A stretch of DNA of 64,000 nucleotides from Adiantum capillus-veneris. Its lineage: Eukaryota > Streptophyta > Polypodiopsida > Polypodiales > Pteridaceae. Of this stretch, positions 51,192 to 62,620 are shown in pieces. Position numbers and translations under genes: made by a program. Location of the stretch: the NCBI GenBank assembly GCA_014529385.2, contig CM043942.1, positions 19,667,991 through 19,731,990 on the forward strand. The letters run 5' to 3'. Under the pieces are notes generated by a model. The model was not told the DNA's origin. It was given only the letters and a program-made list of their open reading frames with translations, and did not search any database. How positions within the stretch are numbered: position 1 is the first letter of the stretch; every line of letters begins with the position of its first letter.

Positions 51192-51415
51192 TGTTGGAAT
51201 TAGGGTTGCAGAGAAACGCACATAGCTTGGAGAAGACAAAGGAAGCTCAAGGCACACAATAGAGAGTGTGTTACTTAGTGTGCAATGGAAAGATAGATAG
51301 CCCTAGAGTGATGGGCGTATATACAATGCTCGGGGGAAAAAACCTCCTAAAGAGGGAAAAAATGCCCCGCCGGTCCTAGTGTGTCCACACACATCACTAC
51401 CGCATGTATATGGTA

Positions 51416-51417
<2 letters not shown>
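51192..51417 (-). repeat. 3' LTR of element 4
   Basis: The plus strand reads TGTTGGAATTAGGG to TATATGGTAAA. Its minus-strand start has decayed next to the poly-G polypurine tract (TTTACC where the other LTR has TGTTACC). Confidence 0.9.

Positions 51418-51460
<43 letters not shown>
51418..51460 (-). other. 43-base poly-G polypurine tract of element 4
   Basis: A C43 tract on the plus strand is G43 on the coding strand, exactly where the polypurine tract must be, directly 5' of the 3' LTR. It is either an expanded priming tract or a later slippage expansion. Confidence 0.65.
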
Positions 51461-51526
51461 TAGTGTGATGTAGTGAACGAGAGATGGCACATGAGTAAAG
51501 GGAAGTGCCATGCCCTGAGGACATGA

Positions 51527-52915
51527 TCAGTCCACAAAGGGGAGTAAGCCCAAAGCTTTGCAGAAAGCTTCAAGCTTCTCACAGGACAATGCCTTTGTGA
51601 AAAGATCTGCAAGGTTGTCATGTGTTGGCACATAAGCCAAGCTGCTCTCTCCTGCTGAGAGCCTCTCCCTGACATAGTGGTAATGCACCTCAATGTGCTT
51701 TGTGCGAGCATGAAAAACTGGGTTCCTTGCAACTGCCAATGTGCTCTGACTATCAGTATAGATAGTGTTGGCGGTGTCCTGTCCAACACCCAAATCAACC
51801 ATAAGGCCTCTAAGCCATACACACTCAATTGTAGCTGTGAAGACTGCCCTGTACTCAGCCTCACAACTCAAAGTGGCCATAGTAGGTTGCTTCTTGCTCA
51901 ACCATGATATACATGAACTTCCAAGCATAAAACAAAAACCACTTGTGGACACTCGGGTGTAAAAACAACACAACCAATCTGAGTCCGAAAAAGCATGTAA
52001 GTCTGGTGGCAATGATCTCCCCTTGGGATAAAACAAGCCAAATGTAAAGTGCCACTAAGATAGCAAAAAATCCTCTTGACATCTTGCCAATGCTTAGACC
52101 CTGCGCTATGCATAAATCTGTTGACCTGGAAGACTGCAAACTGAATATCTGGCCTCCTGTTGCATACATAAATGAGGCATCCAGCAACAGTTTGGTAAAG
52201 AGTGACATCAGCAGGATCGCGAGCATCATGTAGACTCAACTTCAAAACCGTTTCCATGGGAGTGGCAGTAGGTTTGCAATCCTCAAGTCCAAACTTACAT
52301 AGCAATGTCTCTATGTAACTTTTCTGACACAAGGTAATACCACCATCACACTGCTTAAACTGTATACCCTGGTAATGATGCAACAACCCCAAATCTTTCA
52401 TCTTGAGAGTAGCATTCAAATCAGCCTTAAATTCAGCAATATGTCTCTCATTTGGTCTAGTGATCAACAAATCATCAACAGAAAGAACCACAATGAGAAG
52501 TACATCACCCTCACGCTTTACATACAATGTGCTTTCTGTTGGTCCTGTTACAAAAGCCTCGTTTAACCAAATGAGTTTCATCTTTCTCATACCAAGCACG
52601 AGGAGATTGCTTCAACCCATACAAAGCCTTCTTACATCTGCACACTTTGTCCTCTTGTCCTTTTATGACAAAACTGTGAGGTTGCGTTACAAAAACTTCG
52701 TCAAATATGTCACCATTCAAGAAAGCAGTACCAATGTCTGATTGATGTACATCCCAACCAAAATGAGCTGCCAATGCACATAGAAAACGCACAGTAGTCA
52801 TACGACAAGTGGGAGCAAAATTTTCTTCATAATCTATGCATTTTTGCTATGCCTAACCCTTTGCATTAAGTCGAGCCTTATGGAGATCGATCTCACCATT
52901 CAGCTTGCGTTTCAA
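51527..52915 (-). pseudogene. pol: RT and RNase H of element 4
   Basis: RT text includes LCALAAHFGWDVHQSDIGTA, FLNGDIFDEVFVTQPHSF, CKKALYGLKQSPRAWYEK, then in another frame DVLLIVVLSVDDLLI (YVDD changed to SVDD), MKDLGLLHHYQGIQF and YQTVAGCLIYVCNRRPDIQF. RNase H 51527-52036: HAFSDSDWLCCFYTRVSTSG, SWLSKKQPTMATLSCEAEYR, TDSQSTLAVARNPVFHARTK, HIEVHYHYVRERL. Two frameshifts (near 52600 and 52030) and the changed YVDD inactivate it. Confidence 0.85.
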
Positions 52916-54260
52916 CTGTAAACCCACTTCATACCAATGGCCTTTTTTCCAGGAGGCAAATCACATAAAGTCCATGTGTCATTTTCTATAAGTGCATCAT
53001 ATTTTGATTGCATGGCAGCCATCCAATTTTCTGAATTCTGTGCTTCATCAATAGACAGAGGCTCCTCAACATCATGTAAGCTAGACACAACCAAAGCATA
53101 AAAATTTGATGCATAAAATGCATGGCGAGAGACTGAATGAGTATGACTAGACAAAGGTGCATCCAATTTATTGTCACGCAAAGTGTGCACCAACCATTTA
53201 GGCATATCTCTAGCTTGCTCATTTGCAACCCTTTCTTCATCAAGTACATCATGCACATCTGCATCAGTAATAGGCTGATCTGTAACATTTTCAGAAACCC
53301 CCATAGGCTGTACATTTGCCTCATTGGAACTTATATTCATATTTCCACCACTAAAAAGAGGCAACAAAGCATCATAAATGTCTTGTGAGCTTACATTACT
53401 GTAACTAGTACATGACAACAAGGGTTGAACAGAATCTTCCACAAACACTATATCCCATGAAACTAGAATACAATTTGTTTGCAAATGATACAACCTGTAA
53501 CCTTTGCTTTCAGCACTATAACCAACAAAAATGCATTTGACAACCTTATCATCCAATTTTCAGCGTTGTGTTTGTGGCACCAAAGCATATGCCAAACAGC
53601 CAAAAACACGCATGTGCTCAATAGAAGGCTTTCTATCATGCCATGCTTCATATGGAGTAATAGACTGCAAAGCTTTTGTAGGACACCTTTTTAGTACATA
53701 AGTGGAACACATGATGGCCTCGAGTCAAAAAGAATGCGGCAAAGCTTGAATTTTGACCATACATCATGCCATTTCCGTCAGTGACCTGTTTTTCCTCTCA
53801 GCGAAACCATTTTGTTGAGGTGTATAAGGCACTGTACATTAGTGTTTTATCGCACAACTAGCCAGAAATGCATTAAATTCATGAGACATATACTCCCCCC
53901 CTCGATCGGAACGGAAGTGCCCATAGTACATTTCGAGACATTTTCAGCCATAGCCAGAAATTGTTTGAAGCACATGCATGGGTATTTCACGTTAAGCGGA
54001 AATACCCATGCATGCCTAGAGTAATCATCAATGAAAGTCACGAAGTAAAGGTAATTGCCCAAGGACGAAGTTTGCATGGGCCCACAAACATCACTATGCA
54101 AAATGGCACTGACAGAAATTCTGCACAAAATGACAAAATAGCATGTGCAGACCTGCTTGTAGTGGAAACGCAGGCTGAAATGAGCCCGAATCTGAAATCT
54201 GAGTAGACTAAGTTCTTCAAGCACTCCTGAAATATTTGTCAACCTACGAACGCTCGCCAA
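52912..54260 (-). pseudogene. pol: Integrase and linker of element 4
   Basis: The integrase core begins LHSDVCGPMQTSSLGNYLYF, VTFIDDYSRHAWVFPLN, then CFKQFLAMAENVSKCTMGTS. Several frames are needed through 53850-53470. The post-integrase linker is an open 214-codon frame (52912-53556) starting VVKCIFVGYSAESKGYRLYH and ending WTLCDLPPGKKAIGMKWVYS, the entry into RT. The zinc-binding N-terminal domain of the integrase is not evident. Confidence 0.8.
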
Positions 54261-54335
54261 AGCTCTCTGAAATCAGAGAAAGTGAGAAGGCGTGTATTGG
54301 AGCAAGTGGAGACTAAGCCCGGGAGGATGCAACCT

Positions 54336-54347
54336 GCTCTGATACCA
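54336..54347 (-). other. Primer-binding site of element 4
   Basis: The minus strand reads TGGTATCAGAGC, two bases after the LTR end AACA. Confidence 0.9.
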
Positions 54348-54349
54348 AT

Positions 54350-54573
54350 TGTTGGAATTAGGGTTGTAGAGAAATGAACACAGCTTAGAGAAGACGAAGG
54401 AAGCTCAAGGCACACAATAGAGAGTGTGCTACTTAGTGTACAATAGAAAGATAGATAGCCCTAGAGTGATGGGCGTATATACAATGCTTGGGGGAAAAAA
54501 CCTCCTAAAGAGGGAAAGAATGCCCCGGCGGTGCTGTGTTCACACACATCACTACCACATGTATATGGTAACA
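54350..54573 (-). repeat. 5' LTR of element 4
   Basis: The minus strand reads TGTTACCATATACATG to AATTCCAACA, next to the PBS. It is followed at 54574 by the TACTT duplication. Confidence 0.9.
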
Positions 54574-54578
54574 TACTT

Positions 54579-55063
54579 ATGTATCTAAAAAGTTTCAAGA
54601 TAGATCTTGTAGTATTCGTTCCCACTATGTACGTGTCACGGGCCAACAACGCGGTGAAAGATCGACGTTTGAATGTTGGCCTCTTGATTTTTGGTTATTT
54701 CTTGATTATGCCTGAATGTTAGAGTAGTTATGCAAGCCCAAGTGCAAGAATTTTATGCTTTAAAAAAATTAGTGTATGGAAAAAACCTCTTTAAACATGA
54801 AAAGAAACTTGGGTAGCAGGAGGCCATGTGGTTAGTGATAGAGAGGAAAGTGGGTCAGAAAGTAACTCTATTGCATGAGGGAGGCTGAAAAGTGATATTC
54901 TATAAAACTTTTAAATAACATGTTTTTTGTAAAAACGAGTCATGTGTGGGACAAGTTAATGATCATTTCGGATATGTTTGCATTTCATGCACATACTAGG
55001 CTAATTTTACCAATTAACAGATATTCAAGTTTTCATGCTTTGTTGTTTTCTAGACCTGAAGGG

Positions 55064-55066
<3 letters not shown>
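54579..55066. other. No gene seen
   Basis: AT-rich flank between element 4 and a (GA)n array. Confidence 0.4.

Positions 55067-55155
<89 letters not shown>
55067..55155. repeat. (GA)n microsatellite, about 90 bases
   Basis: A perfect GA array; frames across it are artefacts. Confidence 0.97.
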
Positions 55156-55157
<2 letters not shown>

Positions 55158-55408
55158 ATAGTGGAAATAAACTTGTTGATGTTATTTACAAAAAATTCAT
55201 AATCATATATCAAAAAACATACTAAATTTAAATATTTCATGGAAGTTGCATTTACCTAATTAGAGAAAATCTATCAATTTGGGTCACATCAACAAGTAGA
55301 GCATCAACGAAAGTCTATTACTGGAATCCTACAACCATTTTTTACAATGGTAACTTTCTAATAATCTTTACATGCAAGAAAATTCAAATTAAAATTCATT
55401 TGAGACAA
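55156..55408. other. No gene seen
   Basis: AT-rich sequence without motif. Confidence 0.4.
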
Positions 55409-55732
55409 CTAACTAGTAGAACGAGTCATAGGTCCTCTCTCCCAACTCTCTTGACCTAGAGAGGACTCTGCAGCAAAGGAGATTGTAGGTGCTAAAGAGA
55501 CCTCAACCCCATTCATCCACTTTAGATCACTTGAGGTGCTAGGAGGTTCCATAATCCCTTTACCTTTCTTGTCCTGAATGCCAAAAAAAGGGGAAGAAGT
55601 AGCTCCATTGGTTGTTTGAGTAGTCCCCACATTGGACTGCGTACCTTGGGCAGCTTTTGTGGCATCATTACTAGCCTCAACGTGTGCACTTCCTTCGCTT
55701 TCTTGATGCTCCATAGAAGGGGGTGTAGTCAT
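55409..55732 (-). CDS. Unrecognised low-complexity protein fragment
   Basis: A 107-codon minus-strand frame starting MTTPPSMEHQESEGSAHVEA, rich in Ser/Thr/Ala, ending ESWERGPMTRSTS. GPMTRS is a motif I associate loosely with retroelement proteins. Upstream text (to about 55790, SLRELLEKSGMT) continues the same frame through one stop. It may be part of one decayed transposon gene with 56770-57420. Function unknown. Confidence 0.25.
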   Translation of the reverse strand: MTTPPSMEHQESEGSAHVEASNDATKAAQGTQSNVGTTQTTNGATSSPFFGIQDKKGKGIMEPPSTSSDLKWMNGVEVSLAPTISFAAESSLGQESWERGPMTRSTS

Positions 55733-56769
55733 CCTCCCTTAGGTCATGCCACTCTTCTCCAAAAGCTCTCTCAAACTCATCATTCTTTTGACACCATACA
55801 GGTCCTCACTCTTAAATCAAAAAAGTTAAAGATTTAAAGATTTATCAAAATCAAAAAATTATTCCAAGTATAAAAAACCAAAAAAAAATGGACAAAGTCT
55901 CCTTTTCTTTTCCATGATTTTTTTTAAAAAAATACTCCACCTTCATTATGAAGGCCTCCACTGAAGATTAAGGACATTCAAAACTTTACAATATGCAACA
56001 ATGCATTTCAATACTTAGTTGTCAAGCTCTCTAATCACTATGTAAAAATTTGGAATAGAGCCTTGCAGCAGCATCTCCACATGAGCAGATCATTGAATCA
56101 CACAATTTTGTAGAGCCATGCATCACATTTCATTGCATCACAATAGGTCTAGAGGATGGGACAAGGAGATGATCCTGATAAAATAGTGCAAGAACTCTCA
56201 AAGTATGGAAATCTACTGGCTCAAAATACTTCAAACTTTGACTAGATGTTTGAGTGGGGATATTGTCTACTACATAAAACCATATGCAAACGATCCACAT
56301 TAGATACAGAAAACAAGGCAGACACATTGAGGCTTATGCTGTGTAGGAGCATTATGCTTTCCTGCCAGATTGGAGAGCTATGAGGAAATTTTTCATGTGA
56401 AAGTGGCATCAAATGACTGGTGATGGGCCCTCATTGGATGCAGGTAAAAAATGAACGTCAGGTTTGCATGTAGTTTTGGAGTTGAGCAAGGCAAAGAACT
56501 TCAAATCAAATGATTTCAATAAAAAGTAAAATTTGCATGAACTTAAATTCCATATTTTCTTGAATATGAGTTTGAATTCATCCACTTAAAAACAAGGCAT
56601 CACATTTCATTGCAGAAAAACGCAGCACAGACAGATAATGGACATTTAAAGCATTGAGAGACCCACTAAAAATAGGCCAGCCCAAATATATTACATTGGT
56701 CAGTTCATTAGAAAGGATTATAAGCGTATTCACAAGGCAATCACTAGCAATGGATTTGTGATCAAACAG
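55733..56769. other. No gene recognised
   Basis: AT-rich; it could be an intron or decayed part of the minus-strand gene. Confidence 0.35.
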
Positions 56770-57420
56770 GAATAGGCGGTGGGCGTGCCCTCATAACCTC
56801 AGCCAAAGATCTCACAACAGAAGCAAGATCAACAAGGGCAAGGAAGTTAAGCATTTCCACCTCATTGTGCCTGTGATCGGGATGGCATCGTGCCGATGCT
56901 GTCTCCTGATGATATGCACGGTAATTATCATGAGCTGGTTCATGCTGTGTTGCAACATCCTATTCTTCTTCTTCTTCTTCTTCCTCTTCTACATCTAAGC
57001 AATCTTCTGCCTCTTTAGCTTCTTCTTCATTGAATTCCTGATGTCTTTCAACTTCTTCAAAATTCTGTCCTTCAATCTCTTCTTCCACTTCCTCCACGTC
57101 CTTAGGGTCTTCTTCTTCTTCGATGATACAATATCTTCTTCTTCACCAGTAGCTTCTACATGCATGTCCTCCCAGCTGGCTGCTGCACCGGGCCCACCCT
57201 CCATGCCAGCATAATACATCATTTGGTGCTCATGCATGATGGCCCAATTAATGCTCTCTACATTTCCTTCCTGAGCATTATCTTCCTCATTAATGTCATC
57301 AAATACTGGAATCTAACTTTCTCCTAGTCCCCCTTGCGCATGAGAGTCCTCTAAAGGATTGTGAAGTTGCGGAGCAGCTCCACTATGAACATTGAAGATG
57401 ACAAGCATTGAAGTGAACAT
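56770..57420 (-). pseudogene. Unrecognised minus-strand gene with acidic tract
   Basis: From about 57330 down: FDDINEEDNAQEGNVESINW, MHEHQMMYYAGMEGGPGA, EATGEEEDIVSSKKKK, then (after one shift) VEEIEGQNFEEVERHQEF-type acidic text, a Glu tract (56960-56995), a stop, and EVEMLNFLALVDLASVVRSL, AEVMRARPPPIPV with a stop near 56770. The composition (acidic, coiled, Pro end) resembles C-termini of plant transposon proteins, but no family is assigned. Confidence 0.25.
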
Positions 57421-57493
57421 TGAAGGAAAGCTGTATAAGGACACAAATTAGAGATGTAATTAGAGTTTTGAACCTAGCACTAAATGAACATGG

Positions 57494-57575
57494 CCTCCCT
57501 CCCCCTCCTCCCACGGATGAGCTCACAGCGCGCGTGGACGAGCTGTGAGCTCCTCCATGGGAGGAGGAGGGAGGG
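57494..57575. repeat. Long GC-rich hairpin
   Basis: The left arm (57494-57529) ending GATGAGCTCACAGC and the right arm (57542-57575) starting GCTGTGAGCTCCTCC are nearly perfect complements over about 34 bases with a 12-base loop. It stands out from AT-rich surroundings. Confidence 0.8.
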
Positions 57576-57859
57576 TACCGAGACCAATGTTGAAAACCAT
57601 GGCTAAGGGACAGATAAAAAAGCTCACCAAAATACCCCTCTAATCTAATTTGTTTCTAATTTTGCTTAGCATGTAATTTGTCACAAATCACGTCCCAAAA
57701 AAGGCAATTGCCTAAAAATAATTAAACAAAAAAAAGTGAATAATAGAAAGGTGAAGCAAAAGCTAGAATCTTACTAAGGCCTTTATACTATGTGCATTTG
57801 GTGGGGACAATATATCCTACAATTCACCTGAAGGTGGTGCTTGTTTGTGGAATCTTTTT

Positions 57860-58270
57860 AGGTAAGGCCAATGGTCAATTATGCCCCTCGAAAGTTTCTA
57901 GTTTATGATGTGCCTATGCCAATAGATGAGCTTTTCAATGAGGATGATAATTCCATAGAAGAGAACATGTGTTGAAGATCTAGCTGATGTTGATTCTCAA
58001 GAGAAAAATGAAAAGGTAAAAGAGCCTATTCTCATAGAAGTTATGCATGAAAAGGGAGCAAAGTGAGCTAGGAGTGTGGAAGTAGATGAAGAATATCTAC
58101 AGAGCGAAGATGATTATGAAGCTTTTGGTGAGTAGCAAGAGGACAAAGATGTAGATATGAACTCAACCTATGGTGATGATGATGAATATACAAGCTTGAT
58201 ATTTTAGACAACCAAGGAGGATAGAGAACATGAGTCCACATCCTATGGCAAACAGACAAATTCCAATGAT
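57860..58270 (+). pseudogene. Acidic protein relic upstream of LINE RT
   Basis: Text such as LVYDVPMPIDELFNEDDN and VDEEYLQSEDDYEAFG can be read in mixed frames with stops. Its position before the LINE RT would suit an ORF1 or linker, but there is no motif. Confidence 0.2.
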
Positions 58271-58280
58271 CAAGTGTTCG

Positions 58281-60300
58281 TAAAGGTAAATCTACCTTGT
58301 TGTGTGTCTAATACTATGGTATCTAGGGGACTTAGCCCTCTCATGGGTGCAAGTTCATCTTGAAAGAGTAGAAGGGATTTATAAAGGGGAGATTCATTCT
58401 TGATGCAAGATTTGCACTATGGGAAGGAATGGAGTATGCAAAGGAATTTATATAGGATCTAGATTTTTCAAGAACTGATTTTGATAAGGTCTATGTTAAA
58501 ATTGAATGACTCAGAGTTTATTTCACAAATTTTACATGATATGGGTCTAGGAAGATTCTTCCTTATATTTGTACATATTCGTTTTAAGAATGCATATGCC
58601 AAAATTGTTGTGAATAGTACTCTATTGAAGCTATTCCCTCGCATAAATCCATTATACAGTGGTGTCCCTTGTGCCCTTTTCTTTATGCAATCTCTTCTAA
58701 TTCCTTGGGTTGGCTAGTTAAAGATGTAATCCAACAAGGAAGAATTAAAGCTATAGGCATGCCAGATACTGTGGAGCAATTATCTCTACAACAATTTGTT
58801 GATGATACCAATGCAATTGCAAGGAATGATTTTCATTTTGCTGAGCATTTTTGAGCTTTCCTTAACAACTATTTTCTAGTCAATGGCTATGTCATTAATC
58901 ACTCTAAAAGAGGTTATAGAATTTCTAAAGGACCTTGCCCAACAATTATAGTCTAGGATGGTTGCAAAGATATTGAAGAAGGCCAGAACTTCAGGTTTCT
59001 ATGTTTCCAATGGGATTTGTTGTTAGTATTAGAAAGATTAAAAAAGAATCTTTCTCTATGGCAGAACCATTAACCTAACTCAATGGTAGAAGCTTTCTTT
59101 TGAGCCACTAATTATTGTCTATTTTGGTTTTCTTCTTGTCTTGTTGGTCTTCTTCTTAGAATAAACTCAACAAGGTTTTCTCCTTGGCAAGAAGATTCAT
59201 TTGAGGTGGATCAGAGGAAGTGAAAATTTTTCCATATGGTTCTTGAAAAGTTTTCTACAATCCCAATGAACAAGGAGGCCTAGGAACTCTCACCCTTCAA
59301 CACCTTGCTACCAAGCTAGCCAGTAAATGGGCTATGAGGGTATCCTCCTCCTCTGAATTCTAGGATTTTTTGATTAAAAGAAGAATCAACCAATTCCACA
59401 TGAAGGGTTATAGGGCTTGTTGATTAGGACTCTCACATCCAAAGGTATTAATTTGAAGTGCTAATTTCACCCCTAGAGGGTCTACTCTTGTTTGCATGTT
59501 TTACAATGCTTGGAATAGTCAAAAGTTTGGTTGGTCTACTCCAAAATGTTGAAGATTTTCATTTCAATTTCAGATTCAAGAATCCATTTTGTTTGGATAG
59601 TTGGTCTCTTAGAGGGCTTGGGAAACTTTCTAAGAGAGCTCACAAATGTTTTAAGGTAGTCATCAAGTGTTGGAAGGACATCTACAAAAAATGGGGATTT
59701 TTATTGTTGTAGAGGACCTTATTCAAAAGTTCAACGTCTCTGAAAGGATGTGCAATATTGGTAACTAAAAGAAGTAAAATTTTCAAAATCTGGCTTCACC
59801 TATGTGACAAGGGTCACCATATTTCCCTTTCAATCTATTTCCACATTTATCTGCACAAATCTACTTCTATTAATATGGATCCAAGTCTAGTTAGTAATCT
59901 CAACAACAAATGGGGCATGTCTTGGAGAGCCAAGAAATAGGAATACATATTCAAATGCATATAGGCCTACCCCTTGGCCATCAAGCATAGCTACCTTATG
60001 TGGATATTCCTCCATCAAGGAGTCTAGACAATTTCAAAGGCAAAGAAGTAAGGGGTAATAGATGGAATCTACTCCTGGTGTACATGTCATGAAGAATCTA
60101 TCGTACACTTTTTTGCTCACCAAAAATTCAATCTCCTTTTTAAATTTGAACTACAAAAATCCTATAATGTTAAGGATACTCTCATCAACTAGATATCTCT
60201 CTTACTAGGGGAATCTAGTTTCATGGATGTATCTTTATGGACTTGCTTGAGGGGTACCCTCATATGGTAGATTTGGTATAAAGTTGCTCAAATGTAGAAA
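58281..60300 (+). pseudogene. LINE (non-LTR) reverse transcriptase relic
   Basis: The frames read FIKGRFILDARFALWEGMEY near 58375, FISQILHDMGLG, NAYAKIVVNSTLLKLFP, CPFLYAISSNSLGWLVKDVI, QQGRIKAIGMP and SLQQFVDDTNAIARND near 58790 (FVDD catalytic site), then NGYVINHSKRGYRISKG and decayed thumb text. Stops and shifts are frequent. The match fades near 60280, where element 5 copia text starts. The enzyme would have carried out target-primed reverse transcription in the nucleus. Confidence 0.75.
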
Positions 60301-62620
60301 AATTTTGAGACTTGTGTGTCAAAACAACCATTCCAATATGAGTCCAAAAAAACATGAAAATCTAGTGGCAATGATGCCACCTTGGGATAAAACAAGCCAA
60401 GATGTAAAGTTCCACTCAAGTAGCAAAACTTCCTCTTGACAGCCTGCCAATGCTCAGACCTTGGGCTATGCATAAATTTGTTGACATGTGAGACTACAAA
60501 CTGAATATCTGGCCTTGTGCTGCATACATAAATAAGGTAGCCAATAGCAGTTTGAGTGACATCCATAGGATCAACAAAATCATGAAGGCTCAATTTTTTA
60601 ACCTCTTTCCTTGATGGGAGTGGAAATATATTTGCAATCCTCAAGTCCAAACTTACATAGCAATGTCTCTCCGTAACTTGTATGACACAAGGCAATGCCA
60701 CCATCACACTACTTAAACTGTATATCCAAGTAATGATGTAGCAGCCCCAAATCTTTCATCTTGAAAGTAGCATTTAAATCAACTTCAAATTCATCAATAT
60801 GTTGCTCATTTGGTCCAGTCATCATCAGTAGATCATCCACATAGAGAAACACAATGAGAAGTACATCACCCTTATGCTTTACATACAATGTTCTTTCTAT
60901 TGGACTGTTAGGAAAGCCCTGTTTGACCACATGAGTGTTAGCCTTCTCATACCAAGCATGAGGAGATTGCTTCACCACATACAAAGATTTCTTACATTTC
61001 ACACTTTATATTCTTTCCCTTTAATGAAAAAACTTTGAGGCTATGCTACATAAACTTCCTCAAGTATTTCACCATTCAAGAAAGCAGTAACAATGTCTGA
61101 CTGATGTACATCTCAACCAAAATGAGCTACCAATGCACATAGAAAATGCATAGTAGCCGTACAAAAAGTGCCATCAAAGTCTCTTCAAAATCTATGCTTT
61201 TGTGTTGTGCATAACCCTTTGCAACAAGCCAGGCCTTATAGCAATCAATGTCATCATCCAGCTTGAGTTTCAACTTGTAAACCCACTTCGTACCAATGGT
61301 CTTTTTACGAGGAGGCAAATCACATAAAAGACCATATTAGAGAGTTTGAGACTTTAGAACCAATTTAGTAATCACCAATGGCTTGAAGATTTGACCATAT
61401 GGACAAATCTCAAATTGTCTGCCTTCCACAGGGTAGTACTTAAAAAGATCTTCCAAGCCATGCTCTCAAAACTTTGACTAAGATTTAGCCATGGACTTGT
61501 AGAAAATGAAACTCCCAAATTCACTAATATGGTGTTATAAACTCCATGTTTCATTTTCCACAAGTGCATCATATTCTAATTGCATGGCAGCCATACACTT
61601 TTTTGAATTATGTGTTTCATCAAAATATAGAGGTTCCTCAACATCACATAGGCTAGAAACAAAAAAAGCATAACAATCCGATGCATGGCAAGAACCCGAG
61701 CGAGTATTACTAGACAAAGGTGTATCCAATTTATTATCACAAAAAGTATGCACCAGCCATTTGGGCATACCTCTAGTCTGCTCATTCTCGACCCTTTTCT
61801 TATCAAGTACATCATGTACATCTACATCAGTAATAGGCTCATCTGTTACATTTTTAGAAACCCCCATAGGCTGTACATTTTCCTCATTTGAATTTACATT
61901 CAAACTTCCACCATTGAAAAGAAGAAAAGTGTCATAAATGGAATGTGAGCTTCCATTATTGTCTCAAATACATGACAAAAAGGGTTAAAAAGAATCTTCC
62001 ACAAACACAATATCTTGTGAGACCAGGATACACTTTGTTTGTGGATGATGCAAACTATAAATTTTTCTTTTAGCACTATAACAAAAAAAAAACATTTGAA
62101 AGCGTTATCATCCAATTCTCTGCGTTGTGTTTGTGGCACCAAAGCATATTCCAAACATCCAAAAACATGCATGTGCTCAATAGAAGGGTTTCTATCATGT
62201 CATGCTTCGTATGGAGTCATAAATTGCAAAGCTTTTCTAAGACATCTGTTTAGTACATAAGTGGCACGAATGATAGACTCAATCCAAAACAAATGAGGCT
62301 ACACCATGCCATTTCCATGAGAGACATGTTTTTCCTCTCAACAACACCATTTTGGTGAGGTGTATATGGCACTGTACATTAGTGTTTCATCCCACAACCA
62401 ACCAAAAATGCATTAAATTCCTGAGACATATATTTCCCTCCTTGATTAGAATGGAGGGTGCCCATAGTAGATTTTGGGAAATTTTCAACCATAGCCAAAA
62501 ATTGTTTGAAGCACATAAACACTTTGGACTTTGCTTTAAGCGGATACACCCATGCATGGCTGGAGTAATCATCAATGAAAGTCACAAAGTCACAAAGTAA
62601 AGGTAATCTCCCAAGGACGG
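60300..62620 (-). pseudogene. pol: Ty1/copia element 5 (relative of element 4, no LTR)
   Basis: Collinear with 51950-54060. RT: CKKSLYVVKQSPHAWYEKAN, LLIVFLYVDDLLMMTGPN (YVDD intact, unlike element 4), MKDLGLLHHYLDIQFK, IGYLIYVCSTRPDIQF. RNase H is cut at about 60300. Linker: MGVSKNVTDEPITDVDVHDV. Integrase: VTFIDDYSSHAWVYPLKAKS, KVFMCFKQFLAMVENFPKS near 62480-62580. A 220-base insert not present in element 4 lies at about 61327-61544. Both ends are broken, by the LINE at 60300 and by an LTR at 62621. Confidence 0.8.

Larger units (their letters stand above)
51192..54573 (-). mobile_element. Ty1/copia element 4, short deletion derivative with both LTRs
   Basis: LTRs at 51192-51417 and 54350-54573 (about 224 bp, roughly 15-20 differences by eye). 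The element is flanked by TACTT at 51187-51191 and 54574-54578, a perfect 5-bp target duplication. On the minus strand the order is LTR, PBS, integrase, RT, RNase H, polypurine tract, LTR. Gag and protease are entirely missing: integrase text starts within about 100 bases of the PBS. Confidence 0.9.
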
